A DNA stretch of 9,552 bases. Origin: Chitinivibrionales bacterium. Its GTDB lineage: Bacteria > Fibrobacterota > Chitinivibrionia > Chitinivibrionales > JANQEN01. Shown here piece after piece: positions 1 to 6,353 of the stretch. Every line of letters begins with the position of its first letter. The first letter of the stretch is position 1. The stretch spans positions 1-9,552 of the forward strand of contig JAUVGS010000039.1 of NCBI GenBank assembly GCA_030593665.1, written 5' to 3'. Under the pieces are notes generated by a model. It was not told the origin of the DNA and searched no databases. It worked only from the letters and a program-made list of their open reading frames with translations. The position numbers and the translations under genes were made by a program.

Positions 1-162
1 ACCTTCACGAAATTATTTTCTACCCTGAAGGGCACCCTGTGCCACATTGTGCCCCTTGAGGGTAATTAGAGATTCTTGGAAATTTACAAAGTGCCCTTCA
101 GGGTATTTCTTAGTATCTCTTATGCCCTTCAGGGTAAAAAACACGAAAATAATTTCTAAGGT
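1..162. repeat. Inverted-repeat cluster of a 14-base dyad motif
   Basis: The motif TGCCCTTCAGGGTA occurs exactly at 92-105 and 123-136, exactly in inverted orientation at 21-34, and as a variant (extra C, one substitution) at 50-64. Its core CCCT-TC-AGGG is itself a near-perfect dyad. Outside the motif the two ends also mirror each other: GAAATTATTTTC at 9-20 against GAAAATAATTTC at 145-156, and ACCTT at 1-5 against AAGGT at 158-162, with an 8-base insertion in the right arm. A GGCAC/GTGCC hairpin sits at 31-43. The left arm starts at the window edge, so the element may continue outside. It could be a small non-autonomous (MITE-like) element, an extragenic palindromic repeat, or an operator array; the sequence alone does not decide. 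Confidence 0.75.
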
Positions 163-173
163 ACTAAATACAA

Positions 174-193
174 AGTGATTATTAGTGATTATT
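174..193. repeat. Two tandem copies of AGTGATTATT
   Basis: The ten bases AGTGATTATT are directly repeated head to tail (174-183, 184-193), just outside the inverted-repeat cluster and downstream of the permease gene. No function can be assigned; two copies of an AT-rich decamer may be chance or replication slippage. Confidence 0.5.
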
Positions 194-203
194 TTAAAAA
201 GTA

Positions 204-222
204 ATTTTTATTCTATAAAAAT
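204..222 (-). terminator. Weak AT-only hairpin downstream of the TRAP permease
   Basis: ATTTTTAT (204-211) and ATAAAAAT (215-222) form a perfect 8-bp stem with a 3-base loop, 54-72 bases past the permease stop. On the minus strand it is followed after three bases by a run of five T. The stem has no GC pair, so it would be a poor intrinsic terminator. No better one is visible between the permease stop and the window edge. Confidence 0.2.
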
Positions 223-275
223 AAATACATCCCAAATCCGAGAGATTGGTACTGAAGTATTATAAAATACCTCTT

Positions 276-2237
276 TCAATTTTTCATATTTCCCTTTACT
301 CGCTGACTAACCACAACCAACCCAAAAAGAACCAGCCCAACCCCATACCCCACAGCCTTTGGCGCAAAAGACCCAATCAATCCGGGATTAAACAGCAGCA
401 GCGAAGCTACCAGCATAAAAGGCACTTCATACCACCGGTTACTCCGCAGCAGTCTCCCCTGCAACACACTGGTAAACAGGCACGCGGCAAGAATGGCAGT
501 AAGAAAAATCCAGATACCCTGTATCCAGCTTGAAACACCAAAGAGGATAAGTTCGGTATTAAAGATAAACATAAAGGGGATAATAGTAGTTCGCAGATCA
601 TAGAGGAATCCCTGTATGCCGGTCGGGATGGGCTCTGATTCGGCAATAGCTGCTGCGGCGTATGACGCAAGGCCCACAGGCGGGGTGTCATCCGCGAGAA
701 TACCGAAATAGAAGCAGAACAAATGGGCTGCCATGAGAGGGATTTCAATGCCATACTTTCCTCCCACTTCGACAAGTATCGGTGCGGTCAGCGAGGCCAT
801 GACAATGTAAGTCGCGGTTGTCGGCAGTCCCATGCCGAGAAGCAGGCTGGCAACAGCGGTTATAAGCAGCAGCAGAAAAATATTTCCCCCTGAGAGAATC
901 TCAACTATCTGGATGATCATACTGCCGATACCCATGTTGATTATTCCTACAACAATACCGGCAGCTGCGGTTGCCAGGGCAACAGGAATCATGTTCTTCG
1001 AACCGTTGATACATCCCTTTACAAAGATAGCGCCGGTATTTTTTAAAATGGGATACCATGCATGACTTTTCGACAGATTCTTGAACTGTTCATAGATTAT
1101 AACCGGGATAAGAATAAGTATGGCGGTGAATACTGCTTTTTCAGCGGAGTGCCGGAGTATAAGGAGTTCGGTGAGTAGAAAAACAAGGGGAATAAGAAAA
1201 TGCCATCCGTTTTTCAACGTCTCCTTAAGATCGGGGATATCCTTAGGCTGCAATCCTTTCAGGTCAAGTTTACACGCTTCAAGGTGGGTGATATAAAACA
1301 GCGCGCAATAGGAGACAAAGGCGGGAATGGCTGCGGCTTTTACCACTTCGATATAGGGCACATTGACATACTCTGCGATAATGAACGCGGCAGCGCCCAT
1401 GATAGGGGGCATCAGTTGACCGTCAGTACTTGCGGCGACCTCTATTGCAGCGGCTTTTTTCGCAGGATAGCCGACCTTCTTCATGAGTGGAATAGTGAAT
1501 GTTCCGGTGGTAACGATATTGGCGATGCTGGACCCTGAGATGCTTCCCATCAGGCCACTTGCAACAACAGCAGCCTTGGCAGGCCCGCCTCTAAATCGGC
1601 CAAGCATTGAAAGAGCGATTTTTATAAAAAATTGACCGGCACCGGCAGCCTCTAACAATGCCCCCATCAGTACAAAGAGATACACGATCCGTGCGGAGAC
1701 TCTCAACGGTATACCATAGATGCCTTCAGTGGAGAGCGCGATCTGGGTGAGAAATTTTGTGAGTGACACCCCTCTGAATGCGAAAACAGAAGGCAGGCGG
1801 GGGCCGAGGAATGCGTAGAGAGTAAACAGGATTACTATGACAGGAAGTGCGAGGCCGACTGCCCTGCGTGACGCTTCAAGTACAAAGGTGACAACCAGTA
1901 AACCGAAAATGATATCCATGGTATTCGGAATACCCGAGCGTGAAGCGATTCCGTTCCAGTCAAGCATGAGATATAATGCGGCAATCGCTGCCACTACTGC
2001 ACATACATATCCTGCAAATGGTACTGTTATCCTTTTTAAAAAGGGTGCGATCTTTGCAGGCAATCCCCTGGTCACCGGCAAGCTAATAAAAATAAGCAGC
2101 ATGGCAAAGGCCAGATGTATGCAGCGGATTTTTACACTGTCAAGAATCAGAAATGAAGGCAGGGAGAGTTGAAACAATGCCCAGCACAGAGAGATGAACG
2201 TAATAATCTTTGAACGTAGTTCTGGTGATTTGGACAT
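276..2237 (-). CDS. TRAP transporter fused permease (4TM + 12TM, TAXI type)
   Basis: This is the inner-membrane part of a tripartite ATP-independent periplasmic transporter, with small (DctQ-like) and large (DctM-like) subunits fused in one 653-residue chain, as is usual for systems using a TAXI binding protein. The first ~140 residues hold several hydrophobic segments (about 10-32, 40-55, 72-93, 108-145). The rest is the DctM-type domain with its landmark stretches: SGSSIANIVTTG at 234-245, GMGLPTTATY at 468-477 and ADDTPPVGLASY at 515-526. In this family such regions build the Na+ and substrate sites. The ATG start lies 17 bases after the stop of the binding-protein gene and has a modest AGGGA ribosome site, so both are read from one message. 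Substrate cannot be deduced; organic acids such as C4-dicarboxylates, glutamate or 2-oxoglutarate are typical. The gene appears intact. Confidence 0.93.
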   Translation of the reverse strand: MSKSPELRSKIITFISLCWALFQLSLPSFLILDSVKIRCIHLAFAMLLIFISLPVTRGLPAKIAPFLKRITVPFAGYVCAVVAAIAALYLMLDWNGIASRSGIPNTMDIIFGLLVVTFVLEASRRAVGLALPVIVILFTLYAFLGPRLPSVFAFRGVSLTKFLTQIALSTEGIYGIPLRVSARIVYLFVLMGALLEAAGAGQFFIKIALSMLGRFRGGPAKAAVVASGLMGSISGSSIANIVTTGTFTIPLMKKVGYPAKKAAAIEVAASTDGQLMPPIMGAAAFIIAEYVNVPYIEVVKAAAIPAFVSYCALFYITHLEACKLDLKGLQPKDIPDLKETLKNGWHFLIPLVFLLTELLILRHSAEKAVFTAILILIPVIIYEQFKNLSKSHAWYPILKNTGAIFVKGCINGSKNMIPVALATAAAGIVVGIINMGIGSMIIQIVEILSGGNIFLLLLITAVASLLLGMGLPTTATYIVMASLTAPILVEVGGKYGIEIPLMAAHLFCFYFGILADDTPPVGLASYAAAAIAESEPIPTGIQGFLYDLRTTIIPFMFIFNTELILFGVSSWIQGIWIFLTAILAACLFTSVLQGRLLRSNRWYEVPFMLVASLLLFNPGLIGSFAPKAVGYGVGLVLFGLVVVSQRVKGNMKN

Positions 2238-2254
2238 GAAAATCCCTGTGAGTT

Positions 2255-3271
2255 CTACTCCTGAACCAACTGCGGATTAATATGCTTTATAAGATCAGCC
2301 TCTTTGTAGTATTTCACTGCACCCGGATGGAGCGGGGCTGAAAGGCCCTCCAGCATATTTTCCCTGGTCAGGACACTGAATGCAGGATGTAGTTTTTTAA
2401 ATTCTGCCAGATTTTCAAATACTTCTTTTGTAATGGCATACACAATATTGTCAGGTGCTTTTGAGGAGGCCACAAAGGTCCCTTTTACACCAAAACTCCG
2501 GATCTCATTTGTATTCTTAGCATTAGGGTATAACGCAATAGGAATAGTTGCGAGGGCATAGTAGGGATATTTGCCTATAAGGCTGTCAATACCAGCACCG
2601 GCGATCGGGATAAGCGATACGGCAACCCGTCCGGAGGTTGCCTCTTTAATATTGCCGCTGGGATGGCCGACCGTATAAAAGAAAGCGTCAATCCGCTCAT
2701 CCTTCAGGAGGCCGGGCGCCTCCACCGCTTTAATATATTCGGCAATGATATCCTTTTCTGTCAATCCGAATGCAGAAAGCGCATCGCGTGAGTTCTGCAA
2801 CGGGCCGCTTCCGGGATTGCCCAGGTTGACCCTCTTTCCCCGCAACTCAGTGACCGACCGTATACCACTTTTCTCTGAAGCAACGAGTGTGACCGCTTCG
2901 GGATGGATAGAGAATATCGATCTGAGCTCCGTGCGGGAACCGCTTTTCTCCCATTCAGCGAGACCGTTGTATGCCTGATACTGGCGGTCTGACTGCACCA
3001 CACCGAAGTCAAGATCACCGGCCAGAACTGCATTGACATTATAAACCGATCCGGCTGTTGATTCCACAGTGGCTTTTATACTGTATTCATCCGATTTTTT
3101 ATTGACCATACGGCTTATTGCACCACCAGCAGGATAATACACTCCCGTTACCGCACCGGTGCCGATGGTTACAAATGTCATTTTCCGGCCTGAGCCACTG
3201 TTGCCGCAGTTTACAATTACAATAGCAGTGATACTACAGAAAACCGATAGGTACAAAAATTGATGCTTCAT
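2255..3271 (-). CDS. TAXI family TRAP solute-binding lipoprotein
   Basis: This is the periplasmic binding protein that captures the substrate for the permease encoded next. It has 338 residues, normal for the TAXI family. The N-terminus (KHQ, then hydrophobic residues 5-20) ends in VIVN-Cys22, so it is probably a lipoprotein; Asn before the Cys is not the classical Ala/Gly but is tolerated in some phyla. Family hallmarks are GTGAVTGVYYPAGGAI (37-52), the STAGS...GDLDFGVVQSD region (71-95), GKRVNLGNPGSG (145-156) and a DAFFYTVGHPSGNI segment (195-208). Characterised relatives bind glutamate or 2-oxoglutarate, but the ligand here is unknown. The ATG at 3271 is preceded by a purine-rich AGAGAAG at 3275-3281. 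As first gene of the pair it is likely expressed more than the permease. Confidence 0.93.
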   Translation of the reverse strand: MKHQFLYLSVFCSITAIVIVNCGNSGSGRKMTFVTIGTGAVTGVYYPAGGAISRMVNKKSDEYSIKATVESTAGSVYNVNAVLAGDLDFGVVQSDRQYQAYNGLAEWEKSGSRTELRSIFSIHPEAVTLVASEKSGIRSVTELRGKRVNLGNPGSGPLQNSRDALSAFGLTEKDIIAEYIKAVEAPGLLKDERIDAFFYTVGHPSGNIKEATSGRVAVSLIPIAGAGIDSLIGKYPYYALATIPIALYPNAKNTNEIRSFGVKGTFVASSKAPDNIVYAITKEVFENLAEFKKLHPAFSVLTRENMLEGLSAPLHPGAVKYYKEADLIKHINPQLVQE

Positions 3272-3365
3272 AGACTTCTCTTTCAGTTGAATGAAATGGA
3301 GTTGTTGGAAAGCGATCTGAAAGAAATATAGCTATACTGAAATGTAAAAGGCAAGATTGAGAATT

Positions 3366-3394
3366 TTTATACTCTTACAGCAAAATACTGAAAA
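3366..3394 (-). promoter_or_regulatory. Candidate promoter of the TRAP operon
   Basis: On the minus strand TTTTCA (3389-3394) is separated by 17 bases from TATAAA (3366-3371), a 4/6 and 5/6 match to the sigma70 boxes, about 95 bases before the binding-protein start. The region is AT-rich and other pairings are possible (for example TTGCCT-N18-TATATT nearer the gene), so this is tentative. Confidence 0.3.
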
Positions 3395-3669
3395 CAGAAA
3401 AATATCCTGACGGTAAGCTATACAGAAAGATTTGTCAAAAATCTTATTGTTTTCAGTCAACAAGACTGTTCTTAAATTCCTTCATTCCCAGTTTGTTTTG
3501 AATTAATGCACAATAACTGCAAACCGGTTTATGCAATCCTACTTTTAATTCGCGAACGTTTGGAGTGAAGTAGTCAGGTAGGCATAGGCATTCGGGACTA
3601 TTGTCTTTGAGAGCTCAACCCCTGCTTAATAATCCACAATAGATCGCCGAAATATTCAAATTTCTGAAT

Positions 3670-3709
3670 CCGGTTAAATTTATATTTAAACTTTAGCAGT
3701 ATTAACCGG
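3670..3709. repeat. CCGGTTAA / TTAACCGG inverted repeat
   Basis: Perfect 8-bp arms (3670-3677 and 3702-3709) flank 24 AT-rich bases, about 70 bases before the acyltransferase start. The same AACCGGTT core occurs as a perfect palindrome at 3521-3530, so this intergenic region carries three half- or full-site versions of one motif. It may be an operator or an mRNA leader hairpin. Confidence 0.45.
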
Positions 3710-3778
3710 CAGTAACATTCTCGTGCGGATTTCGTTAAGGTACTTATCCAGTTTATCTGGGTTAGGAGTATCGGAGTA

Positions 3779-5032
3779 TTGAAAGATATGGTTTCGCCAT
3801 TAACTCAGGGCATATCCGATTGCCGTGATACAGTAGGCCGTTTTCAGAGCCTGGATATTTTTCGAGGGCTTACTGCCCTGTGGATAGTTTTTTACCACCT
3901 GCAGACGGGGCAATATTGGCGATTCCTTAACCAGGTTTTTTATTTTGGTATGCACGGAATCCAGATTTTTTTCATAATAAGCGGCTTCTGCATTTCGGCC
4001 TTAGCTTGCAAAACTATATACCGGGAAAATTCCGTCAATACATTTCTTAAAAAACGATTTTTAAGAATATACCTTCCCCACTGGTTCAGCCTTGTATTTC
4101 TCGTGTTTGTTTTTCCAATACTCGGGCATCTCGGAGCCCTTGCGATAGGTCGTGCCCCGGCAACGCTTCTGAGCAATCATATTTACAATGTCTCACTTGT
4201 TGACTGGTTCAAGATCGTAACCCTGTCAAAGGTGTTTTGGGCGCGCACCTGGGCTGTGTGGGAAGTATACTATAACATAAACACTCCGATTTGGTATGTT
4301 TCGATTCTTATTCAGTGTTATGCTGTTGTCGTGTTAATACTATTCTTGTTTCCCAGGCATTACCACAAGGCAATGCTTGTGGTAACAGTGCTTTCGATCG
4401 TATGTTTGATTCCAAATGTGAAGGCAGCAGTTCCCCTCGGCCTTTTCCTTCCGTTCTGGTTTCCTTTTGGTGCCGGGGTTCTTTTGCATTTCGCTGCGGG
4501 AAGGACACATATTCTTCTGACATTCCTGCGCAAGAATCGAAGTTTACATGCACTGCTGCTCTTTTTATATATGACTCTGTCTGCCGCTCTGTTAAGCTGG
4601 TATTTCTCGGATACTCTATTTAGCCTGACCGTAGCTGTTTTTTTCTGGTTACTGCTGCCGATTGATGATGCTCTGGGTAAAGCAAGAGTGTTCAGACCGT
4701 TGGTTTTTGTTGGGGCGTTTTCTTATTCACTATACCTGCTTCATGCTCCGCTTGCCCGAATTCTGTACCCGCTAATCGTGGAGACGACCCCTCTCCCTTC
4801 TTCACTTACAGTACCGCTCGTCGAGATTCCGGTAATCATTGCGGTGAGCTATTTCTGGTATCTGTTTTTTGAAAAACCCGGAGGGCTCCGTGAAACAGCA
4901 AAGGCTTTGGGGCATCCGTGGGAGACTCTGCGGGCGGGAGTACGGAAGGACTTTCAATACCCGGATACCATACCTATTTCACATGCAGAAAATAATCATC
5001 GTCAGAATCCCGTTTGCAAACCTCGCCAATAA
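3779..5032 (+). CDS. Acyltransferase 3 family membrane protein (OafA/YrhL-like)
   Basis: This is a multi-pass integral membrane O-acyltransferase of the type that moves acetyl or other acyl groups onto cell-surface sugars. Family signatures are SLDIFRGLTALWIVFYH (24-40, with the invariant Arg29 and His40), FFIISGF (64-70), RFLRIYLPHW (93-102), FSYSLYLLHAPL (314-325) and FEKPGG (364-369). About ten hydrophobic segments run through the 417 residues; there is no periplasmic SGNH domain. The start chosen is TTG at 3779, ten bases after TAGGAG (3763-3768). The in-frame ATG at 3788, eleven bases after CGGAG, is equally possible and costs only three residues. No sugar-polymer genes are nearby, so the acceptor is unknown. 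The last ~19 residues are hydrophilic, fall outside the family domain, and overlap the convergent selD gene by 59 bases, which suggests a tail gained by loss of an earlier stop. Confidence 0.88.
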   Translation: MKDMVSPLTQGISDCRDTVGRFQSLDIFRGLTALWIVFYHLQTGQYWRFLNQVFYFGMHGIQIFFIISGFCISALACKTIYRENSVNTFLKKRFLRIYLPHWFSLVFLVFVFPILGHLGALAIGRAPATLLSNHIYNVSLVDWFKIVTLSKVFWARTWAVWEVYYNINTPIWYVSILIQCYAVVVLILFLFPRHYHKAMLVVTVLSIVCLIPNVKAAVPLGLFLPFWFPFGAGVLLHFAAGRTHILLTFLRKNRSLHALLLFLYMTLSAALLSWYFSDTLFSLTVAVFFWLLLPIDDALGKARVFRPLVFVGAFSYSLYLLHAPLARILYPLIVETTPLPSSLTVPLVEIPVIIAVSYFWYLFFEKPGGLRETAKALGHPWETLRAGVRKDFQYPDTIPISHAENNHRQNPVCKPRQ

Positions 5033-6191
5033 TGGCTGATGCTGTATCACCGGCTTCATGCAGCGCTTTAATTGCTTTTTCCGCATGTTTCGGTTTGATA
5101 GCAGCCAGAAGTCCTCCGGAGGTTTGTGCCTCAGAAAATATTTTCACCTTTTTCTCATCGGTATTTTTTTCAACATAGGTGAACTCTTCGATGTATTCAA
5201 CCGTTTTACATACACCCTTGGGATTGAATCTCTCCATCAGGTCAAAGAGGTCATCGAAGAAGGGCACTTTTTCACTGTCAAAAGAGAGTTTGACATGGGA
5301 ATTTTTTGCAAACGGTAATGCGTGGCCGAGTAAGCCGAAACCGGTAACATCAGTGAGTGCACTAATATCATATTTAAGAAGGGTTTCACAGGCATATTTA
5401 TTGAGACGAGCCATGGTGTCAACAAAATTTTTATACTGTTTTTCATTTAATCCGTCTTCACTAACCGCACTGGACATGACGCCGGTACCCAACGGTTTCG
5501 TCAGAATGAGCAGATCACCTATCCGGGCGTGCGTATTTGATACCACGGCATCAGGGTGCACGGTGCCGGTGACACTCATACCATAGACGAAGGTGTCCTG
5601 TTCAAGGGTATGGCCGCCGACTAATACCACCCCGGCTTCAGTAAGTTTTTCACTCCCGCCGATAAGCAGCTCTTCAATTGCCTCAACCGGTATTTTGCCC
5701 GCAGGATAGGCCAGTACATTCATAGCCGTGATTGCCTGTGCACCCATAGCCCATATATCAGAAAGGCTGTTCGCAGCGGCAATTCTTCCAAAGTCACGCG
5801 GATCATTAACCACCGGGAAGAAAAAATCGACTGTCTGTACCATGGCTAAATCATCAGAGATTTTATATACCCCTGCATCGTCGAAGGTTTCCATGTCCTC
5901 AATAAGATTCGCACATTCTATTTTAGGTAAGTTATGTATAATTCCTGCCAACCTGGCTGGTTTGAGTTTACCTGCTCACCCGGCACAGGGGGCATAATCG
6001 AGCAGGCGGATCTCTTTACCTTCAGGGAGTGCATTTTCCGGCGTTTGGGGAGTTTGTTCCTCTTTGCTTTGTAAAAACTCGCAGTAGGTCTGTTCATTAC
6101 GTTCACGGTGAAATTTGATGCACTCTTTACAATTACTGCGGCGAATACAATCTGAAGGACAGGGACAATTTTTTCCGTCATAAAGTTGCAT
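4974..6191 (-). CDS. selD: Selenocysteine-containing selenide, water dikinase (SelD) with fused Cys-rich N-terminal module
   Basis: SelD makes selenophosphate from selenide and ATP for Sec-tRNA synthesis. The frame reads through TGA at 5976-5978, giving 405 residues with Sec at 72 in LLDYAPCAGUAGKLKPA. Sec72 and Lys75 match the catalytic Cys17 and Lys20 of the E. coli enzyme. Downstream motifs are all intact: DDAGVYK (104-110), VQTVDFF (118-124), GGH (192-194), TKPLGTG (231-237), DVTGFG (281-286) and QTSGGLL (356-362). Residues 63-405 are the size of ordinary SelD. Residues 1-62 are extra: Cys 9, 11, 15, 21, 24 and 37 plus His28, resembling small uncharacterised Cys-rich proteins (DUF6485-like, from memory). 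The ATG at 6191 is the only start codon in frame before the TGA; an in-frame stop lies at 6207-6209. No Shine-Dalgarno is visible. The 3' end overlaps the convergent acyltransferase gene. Starting at TTG 5951 would remove the active site, so that reading is wrong. Confidence 0.92.
5944..5978 (-). promoter_or_regulatory. Selenocysteine UGA codon and bacterial SECIS-like hairpin
   Basis: The Sec codon TGA is at 5976-5978. On the mRNA, 15 bases later, CC-A-GCC pairs with GGC-A-GG (5944-5960) around the five-base loop AGGUU: five GC pairs and one A-A mismatch. The loop starts 21 bases after the UGA and has G as its second base. This agrees with the general bacterial SECIS model, in which a short stem's apical loop lies about 16-37 bases after UGA and has a G among its first two bases. 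It also resembles the AGGUCU loop of E. coli fdhF. SelB should bind it to deliver Sec-tRNA. Pairing was judged by eye. Confidence 0.75.
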
Positions 6192-6192
6192 G

Positions 6193-6207
6193 ATTATTAT
6201 TATTATT
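6193..6207 (-). repeat. (AAT)5 microsatellite in the selD ribosome-binding position
   Basis: Five perfect trinucleotide units (ATT on the plus strand, AAT in the selD message) occupy positions about -2 to -16 before the selD ATG, where a Shine-Dalgarno sequence would normally sit. No purine-rich ribosome site is present, so initiation probably relies on an unstructured AT-rich leader. Changes in unit number would change leader length but not the reading frame. Confidence 0.6.
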
Positions 6208-6245
6208 CAATTTTTAAGTAAATTGTATTGTCTGGTAGTTAATTT

Positions 6246-6275
6246 ATTATAGTAATATTGACCGTTTTTATGCAA
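6246..6275 (-). promoter_or_regulatory. Candidate selD promoter
   Basis: On the minus strand TTGCAT (6270-6275), an 18-base spacer and a perfect TATAAT (6246-6251) lie about 55 bases before the selD ATG. The -35 box is only a 3/6 match. It overlaps the candidate thiL promoter on the other strand. Confidence 0.35.
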
Positions 6276-6287
6276 TATGTTTATAAA
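6258..6287 (+). promoter_or_regulatory. Candidate thiL promoter
   Basis: TTGACC (6258-6263), 18 bases, then TATAAA (6282-6287): 5/6 matches to both sigma70 boxes, 66 bases before the thiL ATG. The leader shows no TPP-riboswitch-like conserved blocks and no clear Shine-Dalgarno. Its boxes interleave with the selD promoter candidate on the opposite strand, so the two could compete for polymerase. Confidence 0.45.
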
Positions 6288-6353
6288 TGTATACAAAAAC
6301 TTATAAGAATGTTTAAATATATGTAAATTTTCAGTATAAGCGATAAGACAACT

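Larger units (their letters stand above)
3272..3778. other. Gene-free divergent intergenic region with several dyads
   Basis: No credible coding frame or structural RNA is visible in these 507 bases between the divergent TRAP operon and acyltransferase gene. It contains two AT-rich or small hairpins (AAGATTT-N5-AAATCTT at 3427-3445; CAGTC-AACAA-GACTG at 3454-3468), the palindrome AAACCGGTTT at 3521-3530 inside a longer imperfect dyad (TGCA flanks, 3518-3535), and CCGGTTAA (3670-3677) facing TTAACCGG (3702-3709). These would suit regulator binding sites for either flanking transcript, but no factor is identified. Confidence 0.5.

Noticed and set aside
1..162. CRISPR array
   Set aside because: The repeats are 14 bases, one is inverted and one is degenerate, and spacings are short (about 15-28 bases between units); there are no cas genes.
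246..533. Plus-strand frame opposite the permease 3' end
   Set aside because: Low-complexity Pro/Gln/Asn-rich translation antisense to a conserved membrane protein; other plus-strand frames across 832-2172 are likewise shadows of it.
3427..3468. Intrinsic terminators in the TRAP upstream region
   Set aside because: The stems are only 5-7 bp, lack a proper T-run, and lie upstream of both divergent genes where no transcript is expected to end.
4974..5951. SelD starting at TTG 5951 as a 325-residue protein
   Set aside because: This start lies inside the conserved region and drops the catalytic position and Lys75; the open frame continues upstream through a Sec UGA.
5976..5978. selD as a pseudogene with a nonsense mutation
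   Set aside because: The TGA falls exactly at the position used by Sec or Cys in the family, is followed by a SECIS-like hairpin, and the rest of the gene has no damage.
5918..6181. 87-residue open frame overlapping the selD 5' end
   Set aside because: It is a shifted frame of the Cys-rich and Sec-region coding sequence, with no family resemblance and no ribosome site.
6294..6353. TPP riboswitch upstream of thiL
   Set aside because: The leader is about 60 AT-rich bases without the conserved thi-box stretches or a multi-helix fold.
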